A stretch of DNA of 64,000 nt from the NCBI GenBank assembly GCA_021186555.1, contig JAJKFL010000039.1, positions 19,138,733 through 19,202,732 on the forward strand, in the 5' to 3' direction. Numbering within the stretch: position 1 is the first letter of the stretch; every line of letters begins with the position of its first letter. The notes beneath the pieces are model-generated. The model was not told the DNA's origin. It worked only from the letters and a program-made list of their open reading frames with translations, and made no database searches. The stretch comes from Reticulitermes speratus. Taxonomy: Eukaryota; Arthropoda; Insecta; Blattodea; Rhinotermitidae. Of this stretch, positions 10,933 through 22,155 are shown one piece after another. The position numbers were made by a program, and so were the translations under genes.

Positions 10933-13205
10933 ACCTTTCAAAACTCTATGAGTGTTACACGTAGTACCATGCATAATTTCAGGATCCTCCATTAAGTGAC
11001 GCTAATAGGCCTTCCACCTCACAAGTTCTTGCGTGCGTTCGCCTTGCTGCTATTCTTAACGATCATTACAAAATTTGAAATACGGAGTTGGTTTATCGTT
11101 TAATGGCAAAAGTCTATACCAAATTTCGTAAAACAAAATAGATCGAATGCTTCAGAAGTGCCAATAAGGGACACAAAGGACAGTATTATATCTCACGGGC
11201 CTACCTTTTTACTTAAAAAGTCAAATGGCCTAAGGACACAAGACAGGCTATGTACGTATAACTTAACACTGCAGCGCAATCGTGTAATGTTTATACCTCC
11301 TCGGCTATCCCAACAGCCCGATACCATTTCATTCGAATACAGCGCTTTTATGGCGAATTTATGTCGCCGGCAACAATAAACCGAACTTACGTCTTCATGT
11401 AAAGTGTCCGATATTTCTGTCCGATGGTAACCAAACTTCGAGTCAAAAAATGGACCTGCTAAAATGGCGTCGGACTCTCCCGTACTAAACTTACAGTTCG
11501 AGAGTGACAGAGTACGTAGTCATGTGGCTTGCAACATCAAGATTCTATCACACTAGATGACATTCATAGACAGTTGGACCGGATCCCACTACCTGCCTCA
11601 CATAACAAGAGGTTTAACACTGCCGGTCGGTATAGCAGTCCTGAATGAAAATACGTAGATCTGATAGAAGCAGCTGCTTGCCTGACATGATCCAATGCAC
11701 TTAAGTAGACCCTACGGGAGAAAGCTGGCGACAAATTTGTACGGGAGGCAACGATAGTAAACCATTTACGCAAATTTAGTTCCACAAATATCACCGAGTA
11801 GTTTTACTCGTATACTCATAACCGAGGGGAAAGCGTGATGTCCCTTGCACTGTTCAAAGTAATAACTGTTCGGAATAAAACTAGGATTTACGGCCATGAA
11901 CAGACGTTCCAGATAGAAAGCAACGCAACAACCTTACGGGAAGGTCGTATAGATACACGTGCGCGCGCGCGCACGATGGCTTGTCTGTATCTGCTGGTTT
12001 GTATCTCGAGAAAACCATATAAAAACTAAGAGGAAACATAAACAACCGAACGACAATCAATGAGACTGGAGGTACACGAAGCACGCATGAGAAAACAGGA
12101 GGCAGACCAACATGCAGATACCACCTCCCCTCCTCCCACTTACATAACAGTTACGTTCCGGAAGGACCGGCGCACGTCGGAACTGAGTATATTATGCACA
12201 TGGTCAACTACACACGTATATACAAGGGAGACTGGAATCTGATCGGCCGCAACATGACCACCCGCCTTGTCTTATCGCCCAGCAGTATTCTTCTGCCACC
12301 TTCGTCTCGTTGCGCTTTCATTCCCACAAGGAAAAATTCGGCGCGTGTATAAAAAAGTCATTATTTTAATTCTTTTTACCCTTTTAAAAATGCGTAAGTC
12401 CGAAATTGTGTAACATGAAATTGCGTAGGTCGGGGAATGTCTGTAAAGAATTGCGATCCGAGACCATAAATTCACCCTGAAATATTGCACACGTTCTGAA
12501 CACCTGTCCGATAACGAGAGAAAATATACGTTTCTTCACTAAGACAATTCAACAGCTCACACCGCAAAAATAACTTCCAGCAACTTCTTTAAAATATGGC
12601 GAGTAAATTCGTAATATTAAATGAAATACATTAAGACGCGTGGACCCTAACTCATGGCAAACTGGAACAGCGACGATCGCTGTCCTGCGTGCCGTCACGC
12701 GAAACGGTCCCACTGTACAACGATGTGTGGACAATTTAAAAACGCCCAAGTAGCACAGTAATGTGCTACCGACGTTTCTGAGGAACCCAATGCTCCATCT
12801 TACGTGTATAAGCCATTTTAATCTTAGACACAAGTAACGAAACGTTGGAAACGTCTTCAGGGCTGCTATAATCCAACAGATTACAGACTACACACTACCC
12901 TCTTACCCTAGTATAACCACTGCTAGCACAATTACCGATGCCCCGTACCTCCAAAAAACAGCTAAGTAAACCTGCCTAATTTTGCGACATACCTTATTTC
13001 GTGATATGACAATTCCATTCAACAGAGCTTACCTAAATTTACGGTGAATTTTGGACTGTCGCATCAAGAAATAAGGTCTGTCATGAAATCTGGTATGCTG
13101 ATCTCCCACACAATTTTCACACTATACTAACATTTTATTTTAACTCAGTGAATTCATGTTCATAAACAAACACATGAAACTATGAGTAAGTGTCGGAATA
13201 GTTAG
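10933..13205. other. No gene; short (CG)n stretch only
   Basis: Nothing recognised over 2.3 kb except an alternating GC run at about 11959-11976 that could adopt Z-DNA. ORFs of 60-94 codons here have no family features. Confidence 0.4.
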
Positions 13206-13460
13206 CACTGTTGCTAGGCCATAGCCTGGCGACCGAGTAATCGTGGTTCCACTCCCGGCAAGCCAAAAGATTCTTCTCCTCTCCACAACATCTACACTGG
13301 CTCTGGGACCCATCCACCCTCCTATTCAGTTGGTAACGGAGTTCTTTCCTAGGGGTAAAGCGGCCGGGGTGTGAAGCCGACAACTCCATCTACGGCTGAG
13401 ATTAAGAACGCGTGGATCTATACCTCTACACCCCCACATGCCTTCATGGCGAGCACAGAG
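13206..13460 (+). mobile_element. SINE-1, diverged copy
   Basis: Head (catagcctggcgaccgag, then tggttccactcccgg) and body (ttctttcctaggggtaaagc, ggccggggtgtg, ggatctatacctctac, tgccttcatggc) match SINE-1 in order with many substitutions. It is an old copy without a clear target duplication. Confidence 0.7.
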
Positions 13461-13774
13461 ACAATTTAGTTTACTGAGCATTACTGAGTAAAGTGTCTAG
13501 CTAAGACGCGGACGACAGATATTCGACTGCCGGGTTGTACGGTCCTTTCGCCTCACTGTCAAGTCCACACTTGTTTTAAATATCATTCCTCCTTTCCAAA
13601 GGGTACCAGAAAGTCTTTCTCTGTGAGTAAAGCGGCCAAAGCGTTACACTTTAGCAACACTGATGTGGCCCTCAGAGACGTTTCATACGATGAAATGCAT
13701 AGTATAAAATTTGCAGTACGTAATTCCAAAGTACGGAACATTTATTTAGAGTTGATATTCAACTGGTCAAGAAA
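13461..13774. other. No recognisable feature
   Basis: No supported gene or repeat. Confidence 0.4.
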
Positions 13775-13850
13775 TTTCCGGCCTTTATGGAACCCAAACA
13801 CTCATTACCATGTTCACACAGGCCTACAACTGCGTCCTAACCTGAAGGGC
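13775..13850 (-). repeat. LINE 3' tail fragment
   Basis: Matches the minus-strand LINE end at 48780-48850: tttatggaacccaaac, then attaccatgttcaca, then ggcctacaactgcgtcct. Very short remnant. Confidence 0.45.
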
Positions 13851-14405
13851 AAAGGCAAAGTTGTCCCTGCGCGAGCCATGAATGGATAGGAGAAACTGGA
13901 GGTACAGATCCATCCATTCTTAAGCTGGTAACTGCATGGAGGTTAATGATGTGCTTCACGCCCCGGTCGATTTATCCCTGGGGAAACAACCCCTCCTACT
14001 CATTGCATAGAAGGCTGGGAGGGCTCCAGAGCCCCTATGTACACTTCAGAGAAAAGAAAACCCTTAGAATTCCATTCTTCTGAGCTATGACCCGGTCACT
14101 GAGTAATCGGTTCCCGACATTTCGAGACAACGCAGTGGCCTCATCTTCAAGGGTCCAAAGTGTCCAAGACGAATGGACGTTTTGATCTTTGAAGATAATG
14201 CCACCTCGTTGTCTCGAAACGTCGGGAACCGATTACACAGTGACGCGGCGACATATCCCGGAAAAAACAATCCTCAGCTACACCACTGCGAGAACTTGAA
14301 AACTCGCAAATAGAAAACCTCTTGCCCCTGCCGGGAATGGAACCACGATTCCTCGGTCGCCCAGCCCGTAGCCTAGTCACTATACCGCCTATGCTATCCT
14401 CCCGT
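13851..14405 (-). mobile_element. SINE-1-like element split by a fold-back insertion
   Basis: The tRNA-like head is at 14255-14405 (minus strand; aggatagcataggcggtata, B-box-like tggttccattccc) and the 3' body and tail are at 13851-14045 (minus strand; ggagccctcccagcc, cgaccggggcgtgaag, gatctgtacctcc). Between them sits the fold-back element at 14095-14245. The head and tail keep the order and strand expected for one SINE, so insertion of the fold-back into it is the simplest reading. Confidence 0.6.
14095..14245. mobile_element. Fold-back element with hammerhead-like arms
   Basis: Left arm gtcactgagtaatcggttcc followed by cgacatttcgagacaacg; right arm cgttgtctcgaaacgtcggg followed by aaccgattacacagtgac. 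The arms pair over about 55 bases around a spacer of about 30. Each arm, read outward from the centre, has the order TTGAAGA, U, GAGGC or a similar stem, GUCUC, GAAAY, GUCG. The core is degenerate (UUGAAGA for CUGANGA; GGA for GUA), so this copy is unlikely to be active. Confidence 0.7.
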
Positions 14406-14979
14406 CTACCGAGCTCTAAAACTTAATCAGTTAAAACGGCTCGAGGGAGACGCGACTACAACACAACAACACAAAGCTCATCACTCATCCCCATCCAGTG
14501 CCGCAGCCATGGCATGGCGCTTAGTAAGGGACAGTCTTTCTTACGCAGCTCTTAAACCTACATATTCTTAAAGGGAAGTGTGCATATTACATCTACAAGA
14601 AGGAAGCGAAATGTGCATAGCGAAGTGCAAGAACTTGCCGAAAACTGCCTGGGAGTTCCACAGCTACCAACAGCTCAATGGCAAAGTCATATTCTCTTTA
14701 TGTTGGCAAAAAAGAGGAATAAAACGAAACTTCTAGACACATGCAACCGTTTTAGAATTTCTCACAAGCAGGAAAGGACTTCTGCCATTATGAAAGAAAA
14801 CATTCATTACAGGAAAATTACGGATCAACAAGTTAAAATAATTACTTCACGACATTATCATAAGAACCGGCTGTCTTGTTCTGTAGACCAATTACATTAC
14901 TACACAAAGGTGCATCTTTAACCTCGGAGCCTCAGCATTCCACCACATTGTATAAATGCATGTCATGAGATTTGTTAAA
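14406..14979. other. No recognisable gene
   Basis: An ORF of 113 codons (14580-14921, plus) is Lys/His-rich and has no family signature. I do not call it a gene. Confidence 0.35.
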
Positions 14980-15450
14980 ACGGAAAGCCTCTGGGGACTG
15001 TTCTGGGCGACAAAGCACAGGCTGTTAAAACAGCCCCATGGGTGTTCAGATAGGCATCCCCTTTGACACTTCAGCCGATGGCTCCTTCCACAAAGTCTCT
15101 CGATTTCCGCTAGAACCATGAGACAACCTTGGCATCTTCATCCGACCCGTATCTACGGCCCTTAAGCGCCTTCTCCAGGAAGCCAAAGATGTAAGTCACA
15201 GAGAAAAGCCAGGGCTGTATGGAGGATAGTCCAGCACCTTCTAGGACATTGTGTACGGCATTTCCCAGATAGTGAAGACGACATGGAAACGGGCGTTGTC
15301 ATGTAACAGATCTTGCCCTCGTCAGCGTACCGGGACACATTCTCTTGGTAGCCGTTCAAATGTCTCAGAGGGCTCCACATTTGCGTTATGTGGTACTTTC
15401 AGGGTCCCTGAATTCCAAATTATTGTAATTCGTAACGGAGGAATTTAAGG
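14980..15450 (-). pseudogene. mariner-family transposase relic (C-terminal half)
   Basis: On the minus strand, fragments in shifting frames read HDNARFHVVFTIWE (about 15290, expected DNARPHV block with the second catalytic Asp), then VLDYPPYSPGF (about 15220) for the block holding the third catalytic residue, then GRRYGSDEDAK-like codons (about 15145), then a diverged C-terminus to about 14990. The order and spacing fit a D,D34D mariner transposase. Stops and frameshifts show it is dead, and the third Asp region is altered (SPGFSLCDLH in place of SPDLAPSDxH). TIRs were not found. It is older than the mariner at 34970. Confidence 0.65.
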
Positions 15451-15729
15451 ACAGGATGGTGCAGTAGTTCCAGCAGCAGCCGCCAAGGAAGGGACTTCTT
15501 TGTGGGGATTAAATCTGATGGGATGCCACTGGAACCCCTGCCTCAAGGCTTATGAGACTGTTGTAGTGGCCTCCATTCCTTCGCCCAGGACAGTTCCTGA
15601 ACGCATTTCATTTCAGTGGCCCCTACATTTACATACATTGCATGCATTAATGCCTATACAGCGTCCAGAATCCCAGTCACAGGCAGATGGTCCAAAATTT
15701 CGGAATAACAGATAATTATTACAGATGTT
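15451..15729. other. No recognisable feature
   Basis: Possibly the diverged N-terminal half of the mariner relic, but I cannot support this from motifs. Confidence 0.3.
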
Positions 15730-15981
15730 GGTCGATCCCAGTTGCCTGGTCTTACGCGTGGGCCTACGGCTAATCACTTGCTGGGATTGTGGGTTCGAAT
15801 CCCGCCGGGGGATGGATGTCTGTCTCTTGTGAGTGTTGTGTGTTGTCGGGTACAGGTCTCTACGTCGGGCTGATCACTCGTCCAGAAGAGTCCTACGGAG
15901 TGTGGTACGTCTGAGTGTGATCGTGAAGCCTCAACAGTGAGGAGGCCCTGGCCCACTAAAGGCTGTTGCCCATGGAAAAAA
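15730..15981 (+). mobile_element. SINE-2 copy with 12-bp target duplication
   Basis: Same family as the minus-strand copy at 10656: tgctgggattgtgggttcga (B box near 15790-15800), gatgtctgtctcttgtgagt, agagtcctacggagtgtggt, ending catggaaaaaaa. Identical flanks attacagatgtt at 15718-15729 and 15982-15993. The head is more degenerate than in the first copy. Confidence 0.88.
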
Positions 15982-15993
15982 ATTACAGATGTT

Positions 15994-16397
15994 CAAACTA
16001 CTGGCCGCCACGTTAGATATGAATTTTATATCGGACTTAAATTCCATGTCACACGTTTCGTAGAATGGAGTTCTCCTGTTGCCTACTTGAATAATCATGT
16101 CCTTCAGCTGTTCGGAGTAAACTGCAGGCCTATTCCGTTCTTCCAAAATCGCCATACAACAAAGTCTGAAATTCCGGACCAATCAGCGGAGGTACTGAAA
16201 GCATTAATTTCTACTGCCCTCCTGTTTGTTAAAGTTACAGTACAACATTACCACATTCACGGATCTTTTAATAACAGGAAGATTCATTCGATCAAGAACA
16301 ATTAGTTCCATGTTAATAATTCTTGAAATTAAACTTTACGAATTATGTTACTCGTACAAATGAAGCCAGAACAGGCTGAACAACCTAACCCACAACT
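15994..16397. other. No recognisable feature
   Basis: A 122-codon ORF (15937-16305) starts inside the SINE tail and is considered chance. Confidence 0.4.
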
Positions 16398-16612
16398 ATG
16401 ATGATGGTCTGATAAAAATTGTGATGGTTGTTTTTGTGGTAATGGTAGTGGTGACGGCGGCAGTAGCGGCGGCAGTGGCGGCAGCGGCGGTGGTGCTAGC
16501 AGCGGTGACGGCTGTGGTGGTGGTAGTCTCCGCAATGGTGGTGTCGGCGGTGGCGAGGACGGTGACGGCGGTGGTGGTGGTGATCATGATACTGATGGTG
16601 GTGGTAGATGAT
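16398..16612. repeat. Degenerate GGN trinucleotide repeat
   Basis: About 215 bases of imperfect triplets (ggt, ggc, gcg, gat), strongly purine-rich on the plus strand. Open in several frames on both strands, giving Val/Ala/Gly, Thr/Ala or Pro/Leu ORFs that are artefacts of the repeat. Confidence 0.9.
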
Positions 16613-18355
16613 AATACGGGATAGTTATAGGTACAATTTTGCTGGTCTGAAGGGTTCTTTCCTATGCAGAAACAATCCAAAATGTTTCATTATCCTGAGA
16701 TGAAGCATGGGCGAAGCTAGTCCGTTTCCCCATACTTTAATGGTTTTTGTCTGCAGTAAAGCTGTTCTAATCAGCGATGATTTAATTAGACTTGTTTTAG
16801 ACGTCAGAGGATAACTAGTGCAGACAGTACAATTCTCTGTCTATTCAGCCATGTGGGCTAGTTAAGGGTTTCAATAAAGAGCGGATAAATGCATTCTAAT
16901 GGAGTACACAAATCTGTCAGATGTGTTCTTTTCGTTTCTCCATGCCAAACAGCCTCCAGGTTCATTTAATGCAAATATAAATCTAATGTAACAAAGAAAC
17001 TCGCACAACGGATATCGCACTGTACACAGTGACAAATTACTTTTCCTTGTATTCTGTTTACGGTTAAACGTATCTTACTAACAAATTCACTTCGCCATCT
17101 TGCCAATACGTGCTGTTAAAGCGGTGGCGCAGTACTGCGGTAGACTTCTGTAATGCTGCTTTAAATGTCATTCCCAATCTCTCTGAAGTTACACAAGTAC
17201 TTTTTTCCTGATTTCTTTGTGACTGTTTTTCCTTCTTGACACTTTTCGCTACTCCACAGTGTGATAATAACGATCAAAGAAACGATATCCCGACGGACAA
17301 GTGGGTACTTCTGCTTGCTACTTACAAGTTAGGCCTACATCAAGCATCCGCCACGCATACTCATCTCCTTAACAATGCCGGCAGCCGAACAGGAAAAAAA
17401 TCACCAAGCATAAATTGTGCTGGTAAAGGAATCTACTTTGACTGTGCGTTAATATGACAAATAACACGAAGAAACAAACTGCATGATATATCAGCCACAA
17501 TTAAGGGCACTAAATGATAACATCACAAGGTACTGGCACTTTAAAATACAGTGATTACTGTTCATGGAATCGGGTATTATGCAATTCTCATAATAAAGGG
17601 TTGTAAGTTTCCCTAAATAATTCCCGGCACAGATTAACATGCATAATAATATCACTGTGCAGAAAAAAAAATAAGGAAATACAATTACCCAATAACAACA
17701 GAAATAATGTTCGGTCCAAACTAAACTTACAGGGTTTTCCATATAATACGTTTTCACAGATAGAGGGTACAAGCATTCACAAAATGATTTCCTAAACAGA
17801 GGCTTATTTAGCAATCATCTACTAAATTATCTTGGGTTCACAAATGTGCAAGGAACCACAGTAGTCTTTCAATTCGCCGGACAGCATCATGTACAACTCT
17901 CGTCATCTGAATATAATCCTGTTCTATCGAAATTATCTTGAACATAACGTTAGAAACGTTGTGTTCTGTTGTACCATAACACAGCGTGTCTACATATAAG
18001 CGGTTTTCAGTTACGTAAGGAAGTATTTACAGTTGCGTAGATTTTGAAGCTTTGAGGTATGATGATCTGAAAGGAAGCGATAATGGTCAATTGTAAGGTG
18101 CCCGAAATGCCTAACGAAAGCCATTAAAAATGTATCACCCAGGACCACCCGAATGCAACAACAATGTGACGTTCACTGCCGTCGACGCAACATAGGTTAC
18201 ATATCGTAGGAGGCATGAAGCAGTATATGGACAATATGGTTACTTAAAAACAGTACTTCCAGTAATGTGGTTATGAGTATATAACCACGAATGGGTGTAT
18301 GTAGCGTATTTAAGGTACTACCTCACCATATGCATGGAGGTAACGATAAAAAATA
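16613..18355. other. No recognisable feature
   Basis: 1.7 kb of AT-rich DNA. The minus ORF of 107 codons at 17491-17814 is hydrophobic and cysteine-rich without a family match. Confidence 0.4.
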
Positions 18356-19300
18356 AGGTAATCCCCCGACTTACCTCGTTCCGCGCTTACGTCGTTTGCC
18401 CCAGACACAATACATTAAGCCAAGCGCGTAAATTAGTACGTACGATGCTAAAGATGTGCTGAACTTCCATGAAGGGAGCTCATGCTCCACAATCTTGTTG
18501 AAATTTGGAGGCAAAGCACCCTTGAAGAAGCTGAGGAACCTGAACCTGAGCCTAAGAAAAGGACCATGACGATTTCAAAGTTAACTGAGAATCTCTCTCA
18601 TTGAACCTGGCATCTACTCGTATGTATGAGGACACTGATTCGAACGAGCAGCAAGCAGCAACACTCAGACAATGAATTATGAAGATGCCTGCTTACTACC
18701 AGATGCTGAAAGAGAAGAAGCGGTCTTTGTCTCAGTGCTCCATTTCTTGAAGTCACCTTCAGGGACTCGTGCATCGCCACATGTATTGGTGGACAGTGGA
18801 GATGACCCAGAATACTCGCCTACAGTTCAAGAGGAAGTGTCTCCCCCTTACAAACTGTTATTTGTCAGATTCAATATTTTTTGTACATTTTTCGTTAAGT
18901 ATAAACATATCTTCTCTCGTGGGCAAAACAGACTGTCTAGAACCACCCTCCCTATTTTAACATTGCGTTTACGGAAAATATGTCTCAACTTAGCGTCGTC
19001 GGTCTCGGAACCACCTACGACGTAATTCGGAGGGAGGGGCTGACTGTACATCCAAATATGTCAGGATGGGCGGTAATCTTTCCGAAATTAGAGCCGTATA
19101 CCTCGCGAATTCAAGTTCAGAGCGTTAGCAGTATATCAGTCTGCTCGACATGTGCCGCGTGTCGTTCTATTTTGTCACAATAATATACAATTACATATGC
19201 AAATCTATTTTACTGGCTAGAGGATTGTGTGATTATCCGAACAAGTCTATAATCCGAAACAGGTATGACTGGATAATGACGCTCTATTTAACTCAATATT
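18356..19300 (+). pseudogene. Tigger/jerky-like (pogo superfamily) transposon relic
   Basis: A coding remnant at about 18495-18850 contains an acidic-Pro segment EEAEEPEPEPKKR followed by TMTISKLTE, then YEDTDSNEQQAATLRQ, and in another frame HFLKSPSGTRASP. This resembles the C-terminal region of Tigger-type DDE transposases (the spacer after the catalytic domain and the short basic end). Upstream (18360-18410) the phrase cccccgacttacctcg and downstream (19215-19260) attatccgaac with ataatccgaaac resemble pogo/Tigger terminal and subterminal wording. The catalytic core is gone and the frame is broken. Family placement is from memory and moderate. Confidence 0.45.
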
Positions 19301-19830
19301 AGATTCCACTTCTGTTCCACCATTCGAACAAACCGATAATCGGTACCAGACATAGGACTATCAATAATAAACTTGCACAGTGCGCAGGTTATTAGATACA
19401 AGCGCGTCTCATGTATAAGCATTCACTAGATGCTCGCAATATCTAAAACGATACCGTATGTTACATGAAAATAAATGCCCATAATATCAAATCTGCACCA
19501 ATTACCGACTAAACCACTTCTGTGTGTGACATTTCTCGACAATTCCTGCTGAATTAATCTTAATTTCATTAAATCTCTTCAGTTATAAAGAACGTGTTTT
19601 AAGCGGACAGACAGACAGACAGACACAGAGTAGCTTACATGCGCTTACGAACGCAATTAAACGGGAGTGTCGCAAAAAAATCTTCATGGTCACATATCAA
19701 ATAACAGCAACTTCAGACCAGTTCTCTTTCCAGTTCCAGTTCCAGGCGGAGTCACCTGGCCTTTCATGACATCCCCGAGTACAGAAAGAGATAGTAATAA
19801 CGCTTTGTGATTCACAGCTTGTTTTGAAAA
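19301..19830. other. No gene; (GACA)n at about 19605-19626
   Basis: A short GACA repeat lies near 19605. Otherwise nothing supported. Confidence 0.4.
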
Positions 19831-20043
19831 CTTGGTAATACAATCAAAGTAGGCCTAACTACTTACACGCAACCTGCAAATACAATCATAATAGGCCTAA
19901 CTAGTTAAATACAACCTGGCAATACAACCTCAGCAGACGAAACTCGTTACATACAACCTGGCAATACAACCTCAGCAGACGAAACTCGTTACATACAACC
20001 TGGCAATACAGTCACATTATGCCTAACTAGTTATATACAACCC
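19831..20043. repeat. 42-bp minisatellite, about five copies
   Basis: The unit begins aacctggcaatacaa and ends gttacatac. The two central copies are identical (cctcagcagacgaaactcg variant). The outer copies carry a different middle (aggcctaactagtt), so the array has two unit types with the rarer type nested in the centre. Confidence 0.85.
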
Positions 20044-20124
20044 TTCATCACCGCGACCACAAATGCGGACAGACTATTTCATTACATTCTTAAGCACAAC
20101 ATGCGACAGGGAGAGTACTATAAG

Positions 20125-20143
20125 TCTCTCTCTCTCTCTCTCT
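20125..20143. repeat. (TC)n microsatellite
   Basis: About nine TC units. Confidence 0.9.
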
Positions 20144-20204
20144 TGCACAATCAAGATTCTATAGCTTCATGATACAGAATTTTCCATAAGTTACTAAGTA
20201 CGTG

Positions 20205-20530
20205 GTTGGTCAACAAAGTTTTTCTACAGTCTCATTACCGTGTTTACAAAAGCATACCAGTGGATCTTATCCTGAGTCAACTCAATCCACTGCACGTCTT
20301 CAGACTCTGTTTTACATAACTCCATATTAACACCGTCATCTCACACCATCTACTTCAATTCTATATTCAGGTTTCAGAAACAAACGCTCTTTGGCTACTT
20401 TGCATTTCTTTCACTCTACATGCCCTTCCCACATCTTCGTTCTTCCTTTAATTGTTACACGAAAACGACAAATACAAATTCTTTTTAATATAGTTTTCTC
20501 CACTCCTTTACTATTGGATCTCTCTGAGAG
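20205..20530 (-). pseudogene. Non-LTR retrotransposon ORF2 C-terminus, truncated
   Basis: On the minus strand a stretch near 20300-20240 reads QWIELTQDKIHWYAFVN, the diverged counterpart of VDWIxLAQDRDxWRALVN at 37070. It is followed by a short UTR ending near 20205. Upstream (to about 20530) the basic linker is recognisable only loosely. Dead copy. Confidence 0.6.
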
Positions 20531-20716
20531 ATGCATGCAAATATACGTACACTAGCAAACAACGTTTTGTTCTCAAACTCTACCCTGTGAGAGTAAGACG
20601 CCAAGTTATACATCCATACACATGAAGTAAGATTACAGCGATTCTCTAAAAGTTTCTGGCAATCAGAAAAATACGATGTTTGGCATTATCCACTGCCTGA
20701 CTGCACCTGTGCTATA
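20531..20716. other. No recognisable feature
   Basis: Nothing supported. Confidence 0.35.
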
Positions 20717-20858
20717 CTTGAAGGCGGCCGGTGCGTAGGGCTGACAACCTTACCACCTTCATGTGCCGATTGTCTAAAACCCTGGAAGCCTCGACCTCCT
20801 GGAGCCCTAAGGGCATGTCAAGGCCTGTAATGGGATTGCTTTACCTTTATGAAACCAT
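20717..20858 (+). mobile_element. SINE-4, 5'-truncated copy
   Basis: Matches the 3' body of the minus-strand element at 24120: gcggccggtgcgtagggctg, caccttcatgtgccgattgt, ctggagccctaagggc, aatgggattgctttaccttt. The tRNA head is missing. Confidence 0.8.
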
Positions 20859-21330
20859 CGCACCAAGTACCTCCCTATATCACTCCAGGCTGCAACAAAT
20901 TTGCTGTCCTGCTCACTCGGTAACACAGTGTTTCTGAATCTTCCAAACGACGGCACGCTGAAACAAAGCTCTGAATGCCAGGACACACTAAATCCTTCCT
21001 TGGACTTATGAATCACTGTGCGTGGTATGTATGTGCGCTGTGCGAGCGTATGTGTGCGTGTGTGCCTGTCTCTGTCTGCGATCATTTCAGTCACTGAAAC
21101 AGTCGACTTGAGCGGAACTGGGTGTGAACGCTGTGCCACTGGAGCTCAACTGCATGACATGGTGGACGCTCGATCTTGTGGGGTTAAACACCAGCGAAAC
21201 ACACTTTAGGATAATAAAGTTAAGTATGACACTATATTGTACTTGTATTTACTGTGTGTACTTGTATTCACTGTATGTATTTTGTTTTGTAATTGTGTAT
21301 AGTTTGTTTTGTATTGTTATTTTTATGTAT
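20859..21330. other. No recognisable feature
   Basis: TG-rich low-complexity stretches near 21020-21070 and 21230-21320. ORFs here are compositional. Confidence 0.4.
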
Positions 21331-21345
21331 ATTATATGTCCATTT

Positions 21346-21710
21346 GTGTCGACCTCGGTGGACTAGTGGTTAGCGTGCTCGCCACTGGACCCAAGGTTCG
21401 CGGGTTCGATCCCGACCGAGGTCGATGGATTTTTAAGGGTGATAAAAATCCGGAGCACCACTTCCTTCGGAGGGGAAGTAAAGCCATGTCGTAGATTTAC
21501 GGCATGTAAAAGAACCTTACGGGCATGAATAGAAATGTTTCCTAAGCTAAATTCAAAGCCTCCATTTCTCACCCAAGTCTCCTGACTGCCTGCCAGATGG
21601 CTCTGGCGGACACATCAGGATCGATAGAACAACAGCGCGGCCACGAATGCGCACGACTCAGTAACCTCGGAAAGAGGAGGCAAGAGGACTGTTGAGCCAT
21701 GGTTATTATT
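21346..21710 (+). mobile_element. SINE-3 with 15-bp target duplication
   Basis: tRNA-like head: A box region ggactagtggttagcg (about 21359-21374), B box gggttcgatcccg (about 21401-21413). A long body of about 280 bases follows, containing cggagcaccacttccttcgg and ctggcggacacatcagg, ending in an ATT-rich tail. Identical flanks attatatgtccattt lie at 21331-21345 and 21711-21725. The head keeps near-tRNA quality, but there is no good acceptor stem or discriminator, so it is a SINE. Confidence 0.9.
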
Positions 21711-21762
21711 ATTATATGTCCATTTATTATATGCCACTGGGTGAAAACCCAATTGCAGTAAA

Positions 21763-21788
21763 TAATAATAATAATAATAATAATAATA
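21763..21788. repeat. (AAT)n microsatellite
   Basis: About eight units. Close to the SINE-3 insertion. Confidence 0.9.
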
Positions 21789-22122
21789 TCATAGAAAATT
21801 ATTCAGCTACATACACAAATCTTATAGAGAATGTAAAATACCAACATGGCAGCCGTGCAAAGTGCTTTATATCTTTCGGTTTGCCGACGATAACTCAATA
21901 AAATACTGGAAACCGGCATTTGAAATTACGTAAGGAGATAGACAGTGAACATAACTACACAGTACGTATGACATACGCGTACCATTCATAAGCCAGTAAT
22001 TACAAACAAGCAGACAATGAGGTACTTTGAGATGATATCCGCCAAATTGAACGTATTGGCCTACATAAAGATGCACTTAAGCAATAACTTCTTCAAAAAA
22101 CTTAACAAAAATAAAACAGCAC

Positions 22123-22155
<33 letters not shown>

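Noticed and set aside
16329-16680. Thr/Ala-, Pro/Leu- and Val-rich ORFs on both strands
   Set aside because: Produced by the GGN triplet repeat.
21346-21425. tRNA gene
   Set aside because: A and B boxes are good, but the element continues as a SINE with target duplications; the same holds for the heads at 753, 10656, 15730, 24120 and the SINE-1 copies.
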